From Herbaspirillum sp. AP02 (GTDB lineage: Bacteria > Pseudomonadota > Gammaproteobacteria > Burkholderiales > Burkholderiaceae_D): a stretch of 64,000 bases of DNA. Location of the stretch: assembly GCF_015767275.1 (NCBI RefSeq), contig NZ_JADWMY010000013.1, forward strand, positions 1 to 64,000, read 5' to 3'. Of this stretch, positions 63,701-64,000 are shown piece after piece. How positions within the stretch are numbered: the stretch's first letter is position 1; the number at the start of each line of letters is the position of its first letter. The position numbers and the translations under genes were made by a program. Below the pieces are notes generated by a model. It was not told the origin of the DNA. It made no database searches and saw only the letters and a program-made list of their open reading frames with translations.

Positions 63701-63712
63701 ACTGGGCCAGGC

Positions 63713-64000
63713 TTAGCTGCGGCGCGGCACCAGCAGGTTGCCGGTCATGATCAGCACGGCTTCGTCGTGCTGGTTGTAGGTGGTCACGCGATGGTTGAGG
63801 AAGCCCTGCAGCGGCCGTGATTGGGAGGTCTTGATACCCAGCACTTCGGCCTCCAGGCGCAGCACGTCGCCGGGGCGGGTGGGACGCGGCCAGCGGAATT
63901 CGTCGAAGCCGGCGCCGATGATGCCGCCCTGGATGTGGAGGGTATCGACCAGCAAGCGCATGGTCAGCGCGGCGGTATGCCAGCCGCTGGCCGCCAGTCC
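63713..64000 (-). CDS. MaoC-like dehydratase domain protein (5' end outside the window)
   Basis: Only the last 95 codons are here; the gene continues past 64000. The visible part reads GLAASGWHTAALTMRLLVDT, IIGAGFDEFRWPRPTRPGDV, and VTTYNQHDEAVLIMTGNLLV, which fits the hot-dog fold of MaoC-like enoyl-CoA hydratases (R-specific hydratase or acyl dehydratase). It is convergent with maiA, 12 bases away, with no visible terminator. Its role in fatty-acid or aromatic degradation cannot be told from this fragment. Confidence 0.8.
   Translation of the reverse strand, partial: GLAASGWHTAALTMRLLVDTLHIQGGIIGAGFDEFRWPRPTRPGDVLRLEAEVLGIKTSQSRPLQGFLNHRVTTYNQHDEAVLIMTGNLLVPRRS

Overview
The window looks like chromosomal DNA of a GC-rich betaproteobacterium, most likely Oxalobacteraceae and probably Herbaspirillum or a close relative. 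This is inferred from overall base composition, gene content (Entner-Doudoroff sugar catabolism under HexR, GABA/polyamine genes, homogentisate pathway) and the style of the proteins; no rRNA or tRNA is present to prove it. I see no insertion sequence, phage, CRISPR array or RNA gene. Gene density is high and most genes sit in operons with ATGA overlaps.

Region 1 (1-11.9 kb) is amine catabolism. A metabolite:H+ symporter is coupled to an acetylpolyamine-deacetylase-like enzyme. A minus-strand operon gabT - ABC ATPase - binding protein - two permeases - gabD takes up and degrades GABA or a related amine. A divergent MocR/GabR-type regulator shares a promoter that carries a perfect 10-bp inverted repeat.

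Region 2 (12-19.9 kb) is mixed accessory DNA. It holds a quinone-reductase-like dehydrogenase, an AT-rich TumE/TumA-type toxin-antitoxin pair, and a DJ-1/monooxygenase/LysR module bracketed by two copies of a 91-bp element. The element is predicted to fold into a conserved hairpin, and its second copy is the leader of a CNNM/CorC-type membrane protein. A wrecked BapA-like adhesin N-terminus follows, overlapping an XRE regulator, next to an AT-rich gap.

Region 3 (19.9-43.8 kb) is gamma-glutamyltransferase followed by a coherent gluconate/Entner-Doudoroff block. It contains the LacI-type repressor gntR, the operon gntP-gntK-idnO-idnD, a chemoreceptor, a lipoprotein gene split by an in-frame TAG, the operon pgi-zwf-hexR-tal, and the divergent pair edd-eda. 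Operators for GntR and HexR can be read directly in the gntP, edd and pgi upstream regions, so the block can be drawn as one regulatory circuit. An HxlR/MFS divergent pair, lgt, a LysR regulator and a cytochrome c complete it.

Region 4 (43.8-50.5 kb) is an operon of SDR dehydrogenase, TRAP transporter (binding protein plus fused QM membrane protein) and a split transketolase, with a divergent LysR regulator. It looks like an uptake and cleavage route for an unidentified polyol, sugar or sugar acid.

Region 5 (50.5-56.9 kb) has a phospholipase-D/cardiolipin-synthase-like lipoprotein with an uncharacterised exported partner, a Fur-box-preceded PepSY/flavodoxin reductase of the iron-siderophore type, and a RelE/HigB-type toxin-antitoxin pair.

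Region 6 (56.9-64 kb) is aromatic catabolism: a kynurenine-formamidase-like hydrolase, a LysR regulator, an aromatic acid transporter, and hmgA-fahA-maiA for tyrosine/phenylalanine breakdown via homogentisate. A MaoC-like gene is cut by the window edge.
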